Source: Parafrankia sp. EUN1f
Lineage (GTDB): Bacteria; Actinomycetota; Actinomycetes; Frankiales; Frankiaceae
Length of the DNA: 37,004 nucleotides
NCBI RefSeq assembly: GCF_000177675.1
Contig: NZ_ADGX01000084.1
Span: 1 to 37,004, forward strand
Direction of reading: 5' to 3'
Below, in pieces: positions 1 to 7,141 of the stretch. The number at the start of each line of letters is the position of its first letter. Position 1 is the first letter of the stretch. A model generated the notes under the pieces. That model was not told the origin of the DNA. It ran no database searches and worked only from the letters and a program-made list of their open reading frames with translations. A program made the translations under genes and the position numbers.

Positions 1-1
1 T

Positions 2-529
2 GACGGCCGGGTCGACCTGACCGGGATCATCGGCCGGGCCGTGCTCGGCCCACCCCCTCCCGGCCCGGCGAGCCCGTTACAGCACCCGCAAGGTCCAACG
101 TCCCCCCTCTCCCGCTACCACGCCCGGCCCGCCGGAGACGACCGGCCACTGGTCACCACCAGCATCGCGACCGTGACCACCGAGATCCACCCCCAGCCAC
201 CCCGCCACACCCGCGGCCAGCCACCGCAACCGGACACCACCCCGGCGCTCACCCGGCCCGCCGTGCCACCACCGGACACCGACCCGACAGCACCGGACCA
301 GCCATCCCACCGCCCGGCACCCACCGCGACCGACGTCCTGGACCTCCTGCGCGGCGATCCTCACCGCGCCTGGCACAGCAGGGACATCGCCCGGATCCTC
401 CACGTCACGAACATCAACAGCTTCCGCACCCGGATGTCGCAGTGGGCCCGCCAGGGGCTCCTCCACAAGACCGACCGAGCGACCTACACCCTGACCTCAA
501 CACCCTTGACAGCAACCGAGATCACTTAA
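2..529 (+). CDS. Hypothetical protein, 3' part only (cut by left edge), C-terminal winged-helix-like segment
   Basis: The frame is open from the first bases of the window to a TAA at 527-529, so the true start is probably outside. A GTG at 41 could serve as a start, but the upstream codons (DGRVDLTGII) look protein-like. The first two thirds are Pro/Thr-rich and probably disordered. The last 60 or so residues (DVLDLLRGDPHRAW, then RDIARILHV, then RMSQWARQGLLHK) have the pattern of a winged helix: a helix after a 'replication/transcription unit' style LL-R-x-P segment, a recognition-like helix, and a basic wing ending in a T-Y-T-L strand. I do not recognise the full-length family. A role as a DNA-binding protein is inference from this C-terminal segment only. 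Confidence 0.5.
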   Translation, partial: DGRVDLTGIIGRAVLGPPPPGPASPLQHPQGPTSPLSRYHARPAGDDRPLVTTSIATVTTEIHPQPPRHTRGQPPQPDTTPALTRPAVPPPDTDPTAPDQPSHRPAPTATDVLDLLRGDPHRAWHSRDIARILHVTNINSFRTRMSQWARQGLLHKTDRATYTLTSTPLTATEIT

Positions 530-567
530 CTACGCGGCCTTGGATCTTGCCCCGGCAGCAGCGGCGG

Positions 568-613
568 CCTGAGGCGCCAGAGGCCACGGCCCTGAGACGC
601 CAGAGGCCACGGC
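568..613. repeat. 23-bp tandem direct repeat, two copies
   Basis: Two adjacent 23-bp copies (568-590 and 591-613) differ at one position. They begin CCTGAG and end GCCACGGC, and a shorter related GGCCAGCGGCCA segment follows. The repeat fills most of the gap between the two converging genes. No function can be read from it and I see no clear terminator hairpin here. Confidence 0.7.
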
Positions 614-647
614 GGGGCCAGCGGCCACAGCGGGGCCAGGAGCCGCG

Positions 648-2141
648 CTAGTCGGCGATCTCGTCGAGCTGCGCCCGGAACCACGCGCGCGGCGGCAGCT
701 GCGCGGCGATCGCGGCGAGCCGCCCGGTCCGGGCGCACCGTTGCGCCGGGTCCATGGTCAGCGCGGTGTGCATCGCCTCCGCGGTGGCGGTGACGTCGAA
801 CGGGTTCACCACCAGGGCGTCGGCGGACATCTGCGAACAGGCGCCGGCCTCCCGGGAGAGGATGAGAACGGCGTTCTCTGTGGAGACCACCATCCCCTCC
901 TTCGCGACGAGGTTCATCCCGTCCCGGATGGGGTTGACCACCAGGACGTCCGCCAGGCTCATCGCGGCCAGCGAGCGCGGGAAGTCATCGCTGATCTCCA
1001 GGTGCACGGGCAGCCAGCTCTCGGTGCCGAACTCGGCCTCGATCTCCGCCGCGATGCGCTGCACGGCCGCGGTGTACTCGCGGTACTCGGGCAGATCGTG
1101 CCGCGACGGGTACGCGCAGACCAGATGCATCACCCGCCCATGCCATTCCGGATGTGTGCGCAGCAGCTCGCGGTAGGCGTCCAGCCCGCGGACGATGTTC
1201 TTCGACAGCTCGGTGCGGTCGACCCGCACCACCAGCCGGCAGCCACCGGCCAGCTCACGCAGCTCAGCCACCCGGGCCTGCACATCCGGCCGGGTGGCGC
1301 GGTCCCGCAGCTCGGCGGCGTCCACGCCGAGCGGGTAGAGGCTCGTCCGCACCGTGCGCCCGCCGGCCGAGACCGCATCGCCCTCGACCGTGGCGCCCAG
1401 GATCTCGGCGCAGCACTCCCGGAAGGCCTCCGCCCAGGCGGGGGCGAGGAAACCGAGCCGGTCTGCTCCGAGCATGCCCTTCAGGATGGCCGCCGCCACC
1501 GAGTCGGGCAGCATCCGGAAGTACTGCGGCGGCGACCAGGGTGTGTGGCTGAAGTGGGCGATGCGCACATCCGGCCGGATCGCGCGCAGCAGCGCCGGCA
1601 CCAGCGTCAGGTGATAGTCCTGGACCAGGACGCACGCCCCCGGCGCGGCCTGCTCGGCGAGCGCCTCGGCAAAGGCGGCGTTGTAGTCCTCATAGGCTGC
1701 CCAGTCCTGCCGGAACGACGCCCCGAAGCTCGGTTCCGTCGACGGCGAGTGCAACAGGTGCAGGACGAACCAGAGCGTCCGGTTGGCGACCGCGTTGTAG
1801 GCGCGGTCGAACAGCACCCGGTCCAGGTCGAGCATGCGGACCGAGGCACCGCCGGTGTCGTAGCCGGCCTGGTCGATGCGGCCGCCCGGCGCCGAGCGGG
1901 CGGCCCGGCGGTCGGCCTCGCTGAGCGCGGTGCAGACCCACAGCAGCTCGCCGCCGTCCTCGGGCGCGTCCTGCACGACCTGGGCGAGGCCGCTGACCAG
2001 GCCGCCGCCACCGCGCCGAGGGACCAGCAGGCCGTCATCCCCAACCGCGAAGGAGACCGGACCCCGGTTCGACGCGACCAGCAGGTCGGCCTGGAACGAG
2101 CCGGCACCGGCCTGCGCCGCGAGCTCCCCGATGCCCGGCAT
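648..2141 (-). CDS. otsA: GT20-family glycosyltransferase, trehalose-6-phosphate synthase-like (divergent OtsA)
   Basis: A 497-residue cytosolic enzyme of the GT20 family, which joins a nucleotide-activated sugar to a sugar phosphate, classically UDP-glucose plus glucose-6-phosphate to trehalose-6-phosphate. Visible family marks are SNRGPVSF at 24-31 (phosphate-binding N-terminal loop), QDYHL at 174-178 and DGMNLVAKE in the C-terminal nucleotide-sugar site. The usual OtsA signature VDRLDYSKG is replaced by VDRTELSKN at 307-315, and the HIPFP motif by SHTPWSPP. These features resemble the divergent actinobacterial OtsA branch that also contains the pseudoglycosyltransferase VldE. The ATG at 2141 was chosen because the homologous N-terminus starts just before SNRGP; an ATG at 2192 would add 17 residues running into the upstream hairpins. 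A HAD phosphatase lies immediately upstream. The exact product is not certain. Confidence 0.8.
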   Translation of the reverse strand: MPGIGELAAQAGAGSFQADLLVASNRGPVSFAVGDDGLLVPRRGGGGLVSGLAQVVQDAPEDGGELLWVCTALSEADRRAARSAPGGRIDQAGYDTGGASVRMLDLDRVLFDRAYNAVANRTLWFVLHLLHSPSTEPSFGASFRQDWAAYEDYNAAFAEALAEQAAPGACVLVQDYHLTLVPALLRAIRPDVRIAHFSHTPWSPPQYFRMLPDSVAAAILKGMLGADRLGFLAPAWAEAFRECCAEILGATVEGDAVSAGGRTVRTSLYPLGVDAAELRDRATRPDVQARVAELRELAGGCRLVVRVDRTELSKNIVRGLDAYRELLRTHPEWHGRVMHLVCAYPSRHDLPEYREYTAAVQRIAAEIEAEFGTESWLPVHLEISDDFPRSLAAMSLADVLVVNPIRDGMNLVAKEGMVVSTENAVLILSREAGACSQMSADALVVNPFDVTATAEAMHTALTMDPAQRCARTGRLAAIAAQLPPRAWFRAQLDEIAD

Positions 2142-2219
2142 GTGACGCACACAGCGGAGCGTAGGACATCGAGCGCCCCGTCGGGGTGTCATCCCCGCAC
2201 GGCGGGGCTATCGGGCTGC

Positions 2220-2247
2220 CCTGACACCCCCGCACGGGGGTGTCAGG
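2220..2247 (-). terminator. Perfect 12-bp hairpin between the HAD and GT20 genes
   Basis: The arms CCTGACACCCCC and its exact complement are separated by a 4-nt loop. The hairpin lies just after the stop of the HAD phosphatase gene (2262) and before the GT20 gene. There is no T-tract, as is common for actinobacterial hairpin terminators. Two smaller C/G hairpins (near 2173 and 2191) follow toward the GT20 start. It could terminate the HAD transcript or attenuate transcription into the GT20 gene. Confidence 0.6.
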
Positions 2248-2261
2248 TTCGTCACCGGCCG

Positions 2262-3068
2262 TTACCGGCCGTCGATGGCGCTGCGGACGGCGCTCGCCCA
2301 GCCCAGCCCGACCGCGTCCGACTCGACCACCACGTTGTCGTGCGTGGTGAGCAGCTCGGCGATGTCGGGATGGCGCACCGCGTTGGCCACCAGGTGCATC
2401 CGGCCCACCGAACGAGCCATCTCCAGATCACTGGCCGAGTCACCGATGGCGATGGCGTCGGCCGGGTCGATCCCGCGCCGCTTCAGGTCGTAGGCCACCG
2501 CCTCGCCCTTGCTGACACCGTCCGGCACCAGGTGATAGACGTGAGGTACCTCACCGAGGTCGGGCATGTTCGCCGGCGAGACCAGCCCGTTGTCACGCAT
2601 GCTCAGCCAGCCGAAACCGGTTTCGGCGAGCCATTCGTCCACCTCGGTGACGTTGATCTTGCCGCGCAGCATGACGTCGATCTCCCGGCCCGCGTGCCAG
2701 GGCGAATGCAGCTCGAGGCGACCGGGGTGGAGCCGGATCAGCTCGTCGAGCAGGCTCTCCGGCACCTGCGCGTAGGAATCCGGCATGGCCCCGCGCAGGA
2801 TCTCGCTGTCGAGCCAGGTTCCGCTGGTCCACCCGACGATGGCGCCGAGCTCCCCGATGAACCCGTCCGCGCCGAAGATCCCGGCGGCCTCCACGAGCTG
2901 CGGCCGCGTCCGCCCCGAGACCAGGACCAGCGCGACGCCGGCCTCATGCAGGTCCACCAGCGCGCGGGCCGGCTCCAGGGTGCTGGCCCCGTCTTCGGAA
3001 CGGAAGAAGCATCCACGCGGGCCGACCATCGTTCCGTCAAGATCGGTATAGACGATCCGTACAGGCAC
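2262..3068 (-). CDS. HAD-superfamily (subclass IIB) sugar phosphatase
   Basis: A 268-residue cytosolic phosphatase. Near the N-terminus YTDLDGT supplies the nucleophile Asp9 and acid/base Asp11. VLVSGRTR is motif II, the Lys of VSKGEAV is motif III, and GDSASDLEM is the Mg-binding motif IV; the central part fits the IIB cap of Cof-type and mannosyl-3-phosphoglycerate phosphatases. GTG at 3068 is preferred because GAGGGAG lies 8 nt upstream, whereas an earlier ATG at 3125 adds 19 unconserved residues. It precedes the GT20 glycosyltransferase on the same strand, so it may dephosphorylate that enzyme's product. This is inferred from neighbourhood; the trehalose-6-phosphate phosphatase OtsB is a related HAD-IIB enzyme, but this protein is not a close OtsB by motif. 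Confidence 0.8.
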   Translation of the reverse strand: MPVRIVYTDLDGTMVGPRGCFFRSEDGASTLEPARALVDLHEAGVALVLVSGRTRPQLVEAAGIFGADGFIGELGAIVGWTSGTWLDSEILRGAMPDSYAQVPESLLDELIRLHPGRLELHSPWHAGREIDVMLRGKINVTEVDEWLAETGFGWLSMRDNGLVSPANMPDLGEVPHVYHLVPDGVSKGEAVAYDLKRRGIDPADAIAIGDSASDLEMARSVGRMHLVANAVRHPDIAELLTTHDNVVVESDAVGLGWASAVRSAIDGR

Positions 3069-3141
3069 GCTTACGTCTCCCTCGGTTCGTGACGCCCGTC
3101 CGACCCCACAAACTACGGTGCACACCCGCCCACACGCGGAC

Positions 3142-3147
3142 TACAGT
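3142..3147 (+). promoter_or_regulatory. Possible -10 element (TACAGT) for the riboswitch-thrC transcript
   Basis: TACAGT fits the TAnnnT pattern and would place the transcript start near 3154, about ten bases before the riboswitch begins. No convincing -35 box is seen. The 96-bp interval also has to hold the promoter of the divergent HAD gene. Confidence 0.3.
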
Positions 3148-3164
3148 ACGGACAGACAACTTCA

Positions 3165-3288
3165 TCTGGCTCATCCAGAGGGGCAGAGGGAACGGCCCAG
3201 CGAAGCCCCGGCAACCACCGACGCGATCCTGCGCGGCAGGTGCTAATTCCGACCCGGGACGCAGCCGGCGCCCGGGAAAGATGAGGAG
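3165..3288 (+). promoter_or_regulatory. SAM riboswitch (S-box, SAM-I type) in the thrC leader
   Basis: The conserved SAM-I core is present in order. P1 5' strand CTCATC is at 3170-3175. P2 GGGGC 3180-3184 pairs with GCCCC 3205-3209, enclosing the AGAGGGAACGGCCC kink-turn side. The core CCCCGGCAACC is followed by a P3 hairpin and GGTGCTAATTCC ending at 3250. P4 has arms CCCGGG at 3253-3258 and 3271-3276. AAAGATGAG ends with the P1 3' strand GATGAG at 3280-3285. Presence of P4 argues for SAM-I rather than SAM-IV. The P1 3' strand overlaps the Shine-Dalgarno GAGGAG (3283-3288), which suggests SAM binding hides the ribosome site and lowers thrC translation. A rival hairpin, TCTGG 3165-3169 with CCAGA 3175-3179, would hold the P1 5' strand in its loop and may be the alternative state. 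Confidence 0.88.
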
Positions 3289-3295
3289 TTCACGC

Positions 3296-4573
3296 ATGAC
3301 TCTCGCGCCCGAGCGCGCCACTCTCCCGAGCCCGGATACCGCGAACCCCGCTGTTTCGCTGTCCTGTCGCCACTGCGGAGCCACCTATCCGCTGGGCCCG
3401 ACGCACGTCTGTGTCGAGTGTTTTGCGCCACTCGAGATCTCCTACGACGAGGACCGGCTGCGCCGGGTCACCCGCGAGTCGATCGAGGCCGGCCCGCAGA
3501 ACCTGTGGCGCTACGTGGGGCTGCTGCCCGCCGGGCACGTCGCCGAGCGGCGGGTCTCGCTGGGGGCCGGCTGGACGCCGCTGCGGCCCGCGCCGCGGCT
3601 GGCCGCCGAGCTGGGCATGCGCACCCTGTGGGTGAAGGACGACAGCGCCAACCCGACTCACTCGTTCAAGGACCGGGTCGTCTCGGTCGCCCTCACCGCC
3701 GCCCGTGACCTCGGTTTCACCACCGTGGCCTGCGCGTCCACCGGCAACCTCGCCCAGTCGGTGGCCGCCCACGCGGCATCCGCCGGGCTGCGCTCGATCG
3801 TGCTCGTCCCGCACGACCTGGAGGCCGGCAAGACCGTGTCGACCGCGGTCTACGGCGGCACGCTCGTCGCCATCCAGGGCAACTACGACGATGTGAACCG
3901 GCTGTGCAGCGAGCTCGCCGGCGAGTACGAGTGGGCGTTCGTCAACGTCAACGTGCGGCCGTTCTACGCCGAGGGCTCGAAGACCCTCGGGTACGAGGTC
4001 GCCGAGCAGCTCGGCTGGCGGCTCCCCGGCCAGGTCGTCGTCCCGATCGCGTCCGGGTCGCTGCTCACCAAGGTCGACAAGGCCTTCGGTGAGCTGGGCA
4101 AGCTCGGCCTGGTCGAGCCCACCCCGTACAAGGTCTTCGGCGCCCAGGCCGCCGGCTGCAACCCGGTCGCCTCCGCGTTCGCCCGCGGCGTCGACACGGT
4201 GTCCCCGGTGAAGCCGTCCACCATCGCCAAGTCACTGTCGATCGGCAACCCGGCGGATGGCCCGTACGCCCTCGACGTCGCCCGCCGCACCGGCGGCGCG
4301 ATCACGGACGTCACCGACGAGCAGATCGTCGACGGCATCCGCCTGCTCGCCCGCACCGAGGGCATCTTCGGCGAGACCGCCGGCGGCGTCACCGTCGCCT
4401 GCCTGCGCCGCCTGCTGGACGAAGGCCGCCTCGACCCGGACGTCGAGACCGTCATCTACAACACCGGCGACGGCCTCAAGACCCTCGACCCGCTGGTGCC
4501 CACCGGCGGCCCGACCGCGACGATCCGGCCCTCGCTGTCCGCCTTCGAGGCCGCCGGCCTCGGCGACGACTAG
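3296..4573 (+). CDS. thrC: Threonine synthase (PLP-dependent, zinc-ribbon type)
   Basis: A 425-residue fold-type II PLP enzyme that converts O-phosphohomoserine to threonine. The N-terminus has a zinc-ribbon-like C24-x2-C27 and C39-x2-C42 pair. The PLP lysine is K125 in HSFKDR; the ASTGN loop and the phosphate-cradling IASGSLLTK and NTGDGLK segments follow. ATG 3296 is set by GAGGAG 7 nt upstream; the frame is open further left, but that stretch is the riboswitch. The gene is alone between the SAM riboswitch and a terminator. SAM control is expected for methionine genes, so its use here links threonine synthesis to methionine/SAM status. Related zinc-ribbon enzymes include cysteate synthases, so a side activity or different phosphorylated substrate cannot be excluded from sequence. 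Confidence 0.9.
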   Translation: MTLAPERATLPSPDTANPAVSLSCRHCGATYPLGPTHVCVECFAPLEISYDEDRLRRVTRESIEAGPQNLWRYVGLLPAGHVAERRVSLGAGWTPLRPAPRLAAELGMRTLWVKDDSANPTHSFKDRVVSVALTAARDLGFTTVACASTGNLAQSVAAHAASAGLRSIVLVPHDLEAGKTVSTAVYGGTLVAIQGNYDDVNRLCSELAGEYEWAFVNVNVRPFYAEGSKTLGYEVAEQLGWRLPGQVVVPIASGSLLTKVDKAFGELGKLGLVEPTPYKVFGAQAAGCNPVASAFARGVDTVSPVKPSTIAKSLSIGNPADGPYALDVARRTGGAITDVTDEQIVDGIRLLARTEGIFGETAGGVTVACLRRLLDEGRLDPDVETVIYNTGDGLKTLDPLVPTGGPTATIRPSLSAFEAAGLGDD

Positions 4574-4592
4574 TGGTCCCCTTCGTCGCACG

Positions 4593-4636
4593 CCGGATCG
4601 CCGCAACTATCGCCTGCCAGGACTGCGGCGATCCGG
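4593..4636 (+). terminator. Terminator-like hairpin after thrC
   Basis: Perfect 13-bp arms CCGGATCGCCGCA (4593-4605) and its complement (4624-4636) enclose an 18-nt loop. It begins 20 bp after the thrC stop and lies between convergent genes, so it could serve both directions. No T-tract follows. Confidence 0.65.
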
Positions 4637-4722
4637 ACACACCCGGGCCACGCCCTCGCGCGACGGCCCGCGAGCATCCGGGACTCATCCGCTCGCGGCG
4701 TTTTCGGCGCGATCTCCAGTTT

Positions 4723-6399
4723 TTACTGGGATAGATCACCTGGTGTGGCCGGCGGCAGGGAACCATCCCGCGGCAGTGGGATCCAGGCGCGGACACACGT
4801 GCCGCCGCCGACGGGGCTGATTATTTCCAGCCGCCCGTCAAACATCACCAGCCGGTCGGCGAGCCCGCGCAGGCCCGTGCCACGAGCCGGATCCGCGCCT
4901 CCCACACCGTCATCGGCGATCGCGACCGCAAGGGCGCGGTGCGTGCCAGTTTCCGCAAGATAGTCCTCGACGGCCACGTCGACCCGGGCCATTTGTGTAC
5001 CCGCGTAGCGGGCGACGTTCGTCAGACACTCGCTGACCACGAAATAGACGGTGGACTCGACGACGGCTGGAAACCGAACCACGGGCACCATGCCCAACCG
5101 CAGATCCACTGGGGAGTGCCGCGCGAGGTCCGCCAAGGCCGCGGCGAGGCCGTGGTGGGTCAGGTTGCGCGGGTGGATACCTCGGGCCAGGTTGCGCAGA
5201 TCGAGCGCTGCTTCGTCGAGGTTCCGGATCGCCTGGTCCAACATCGTGGCGGCATGCGAGGGATCGCCAGGCAGTGCGGTCCGCGCCCGGGCCAGAGTCA
5301 TGCCCAGCGCGACCAGTCGCTGCTGCGCCCCGTCGTGGAGGTCCCGTTCGAGCCGCTGCCGTTCGGCCACCGCAGCCTCGACAACCCTTCGCCGGGTGGC
5401 CCGCAGCTCCTCGTCGGCACGGTGCCGCTCGCTGAGATCCCGCAGGTAACCGGCGAACAGCGGGCGACCGTCGCGTCCGACGCGCGTGATCGTCAGCTCG
5501 ACGGGGAAGACGCTGCCACCCGCACGCATGCCGATGATCTCGACTCGCTGGTCCAGCACACGAGCCTGCTCGGTGCGCAGGTACCGCCGCAGCCCCGCCC
5601 GGTGCCGCGCGCGCATGTCGACCGGAACGATGAGTTCCGCGAGTTCTCGCCCGATCGCCTCCTCCCGCGTGTACCCGAACGTACGACACGCCGCGGGATT
5701 GAACTCCAGCACCTGCCCGTCCACGTCCGCAATGACAACGCAGTCCAGCGCAGCGTCCAGCACCGCCCGTAGCCGGGCCTCACTGCGGCGAACCTCCTCG
5801 TCGACACGCTGCCGACGCAGGGCGTCACCCATCCGGCGTCCGACGCTCGACAGGGTCGCGAGTAGTTCGGGCGCAGGTTCGGGTACCTCATTGGCGAGGA
5901 ACTCCACCAGCCCCTCGATTCCGTCCCGGCTGACGAGAGGAAAGCAGAAACCGGAGGTCAGTCCGGCCTGGGCGGCCACTTCCGCCTGCGGACACGCGGG
6001 TTCCTCCCGCAGGTCACTCGCCCATTCCGGGCGCCCGGATCGCCATACCCGGCCAGGCAGTCCGACATCCGGCTCGAGGACAGGTCCGCGGATTGCCGCG
6101 CCGAACCCCGCCAGATTTTCCCGCCCGGGGAGATACCAGGTCGACGCACAGCGCAGAACGGGCCCGGCATTGGTGGATGTCGGGTGCCCTGCCGCCGTCC
6201 AGACCGAACCAACCGGCAAGCCCAGAGCCCCGCCGACCTGTTCAAGCAGGAGCCTGAACATGTCGTCGGCGGGACGGGGCTCGGCGACGATCCCGGCCGC
6301 AGCGTGCTCCAGCCTGAGCAAAAGCGCACTATCTATCTGAAAGTCCGCTGGTCCGGCGGCCGGTTCCGGCCGTATCGGCAGGTTCACGCCCGGCCCCAC
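4723..6399 (-). CDS. Sensor histidine kinase, GAF-PAS-HisKA_3-HATPase
   Basis: A 558-residue kinase with no clear transmembrane segment, so probably cytosolic. Domains in order: GAF about 45-195 (GLPVGSVW through GFCFPLVSRDGIEGLVEF), PAS about 206-325 (LDCVVIADVDGQVLEFNPAACRTFGYTREEAIG), a coiled linker, HisKA_3 dimerisation domain with phospho-accepting H355 in ERDLHDGAQQ, then a HATPase_c domain with N-box SECLTNVARYA, D-x-G-x-G-type IADDGVGG and a GTGLRGLADR lid. This is the NarL/DesK-type kinase architecture that partners LuxR-type regulators. Its start, GTG at 6399, lies 76 bp from the divergent regulator gene, its evident partner. The ribosome site is weak. What the GAF and PAS domains sense is unknown; neither shows a haem-binding motif I can name. 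Confidence 0.88.
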   Translation of the reverse strand: MGPGVNLPIRPEPAAGPADFQIDSALLLRLEHAAAGIVAEPRPADDMFRLLLEQVGGALGLPVGSVWTAAGHPTSTNAGPVLRCASTWYLPGRENLAGFGAAIRGPVLEPDVGLPGRVWRSGRPEWASDLREEPACPQAEVAAQAGLTSGFCFPLVSRDGIEGLVEFLANEVPEPAPELLATLSSVGRRMGDALRRQRVDEEVRRSEARLRAVLDAALDCVVIADVDGQVLEFNPAACRTFGYTREEAIGRELAELIVPVDMRARHRAGLRRYLRTEQARVLDQRVEIIGMRAGGSVFPVELTITRVGRDGRPLFAGYLRDLSERHRADEELRATRRRVVEAAVAERQRLERDLHDGAQQRLVALGMTLARARTALPGDPSHAATMLDQAIRNLDEAALDLRNLARGIHPRNLTHHGLAAALADLARHSPVDLRLGMVPVVRFPAVVESTVYFVVSECLTNVARYAGTQMARVDVAVEDYLAETGTHRALAVAIADDGVGGADPARGTGLRGLADRLVMFDGRLEIISPVGGGTCVRAWIPLPRDGSLPPATPGDLSQ

Positions 6400-6440
6400 G
6401 GACTCGCCCGACCGCGGGCACGTCTCATGCGCGAATCCCC

Positions 6441-6454
6441 CAGCTGATCAGCTG
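6441..6454. promoter_or_regulatory. 14-bp perfect palindrome in the kinase/regulator intergenic region
   Basis: CAGCTGATCAGCTG is its own reverse complement. It sits in the 76-bp gap between the divergent histidine kinase and response regulator, just upstream of the regulator's likely promoter. This is a good place for an autoregulatory site of a dimeric LuxR/NarL-type regulator, although no binding is shown. Confidence 0.45.
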
Positions 6455-6461
6455 CTCGGCG

Positions 6462-6467
6462 TACGTT
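6462..6467 (+). promoter_or_regulatory. Probable -10 element; leaderless start of the response regulator gene
   Basis: TACGTT matches TAnnnT and its last base is 9 nt before the GTG at 6476. Transcription would then start at or within two bases of the GTG, giving a leaderless mRNA. No Shine-Dalgarno sequence is visible before this GTG, which agrees. Confidence 0.45.
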
Positions 6468-6475
6468 ATGGATCT

Positions 6476-7141
6476 GTGAGTATACGAATCGTGATCGCAG
6501 ACGACAGTCTGCTGATCCGTGAAGGTGCGCGCACGCTTCTCGAGGAACAAGCCGACCTCACTGTCGTCGGTCTTGCCGATGATCACGACGGGCTGCTCCT
6601 CGCCGCGGCGGAACTCGCGCCGGACGTGGTCGTCACCGACATCTGCATGCCCCCGACGAACACCGACGAGGGGATCCGGGCCGCATTGACACTGCGGCAC
6701 CGGTCGCCGGGCATCGGCGTGGTGGTACTGAGCCAGTACGACGACCCGAGGCACGCCACCGCGCTGCTTTCCGACGGTGTCGCGGGGCTTTCTTATCTGC
6801 TCAAGGAACGAGTCGCCCAGCCCGGGCAGCTGGCGGACGCGGTCCGTGCCGTCGCGGGCGGGGGCTCGGTGATTGATCCACGCGTCGTCGAAGCGATGAT
6901 CGTCGCGCGGACCCGTCAGGCCAACGGGGCGATACACGCGCTCACACCTCGCGAGCGCGAGGTGCTCGCCGAAATGGCCACCGGCGCAAGCAATACCGCG
7001 ATCGCCGCGCGGCTCGTCGTGACCGTCCGAGCCGTCGAACGGCACATCAACTCGATCTTCGCCAAGCTCGCCCTCACCGAGGTTGGCGAGGTGCACCGAC
7101 GCGTCAGGGCGGTTCTGCTCTACCTCTCCGACCAGGGCTGA
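6476..7141 (+). CDS. Response regulator, receiver domain plus LuxR/NarL helix-turn-helix
   Basis: A 221-residue cytosolic DNA-binding regulator. The receiver domain covers about 1-120: acidic pair D9/D10, phosphorylation site D55 in VVTDICMP, S86 in VVLSQYDD, and switch lysine K110 in YLLKERV. The C-terminal LuxR domain is about 150-215: LTPREREVLAEMATGASNTAIAARL followed by TVRAVERHINSIFAKL. It is divergent from the GAF-PAS histidine kinase and almost certainly receives phosphate from it. GTG 6476 fits the receiver start (MSIRIVIADDS) and a leaderless promoter. Likely targets are its own promoter region and perhaps the exported proteins downstream; the latter is only a neighbourhood guess. 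Confidence 0.92.
   Translation: MSIRIVIADDSLLIREGARTLLEEQADLTVVGLADDHDGLLLAAAELAPDVVVTDICMPPTNTDEGIRAALTLRHRSPGIGVVVLSQYDDPRHATALLSDGVAGLSYLLKERVAQPGQLADAVRAVAGGGSVIDPRVVEAMIVARTRQANGAIHALTPREREVLAEMATGASNTAIAARLVVTVRAVERHINSIFAKLALTEVGEVHRRVRAVLLYLSDQG

Noticed and set aside
741-3092. Long plus-strand open frame opposite the GT20 and HAD genes
   Set aside because: It is antisense to two genes with clear family motifs and itself is Arg/His-rich without motifs; a GC-rich shadow frame.
3165-3288. SAM-IV class for the thrC leader
   Set aside because: A P4 hairpin lies between P3 and the P1 3' strand, which fits SAM-I; SAM-IV lacks it at that place.
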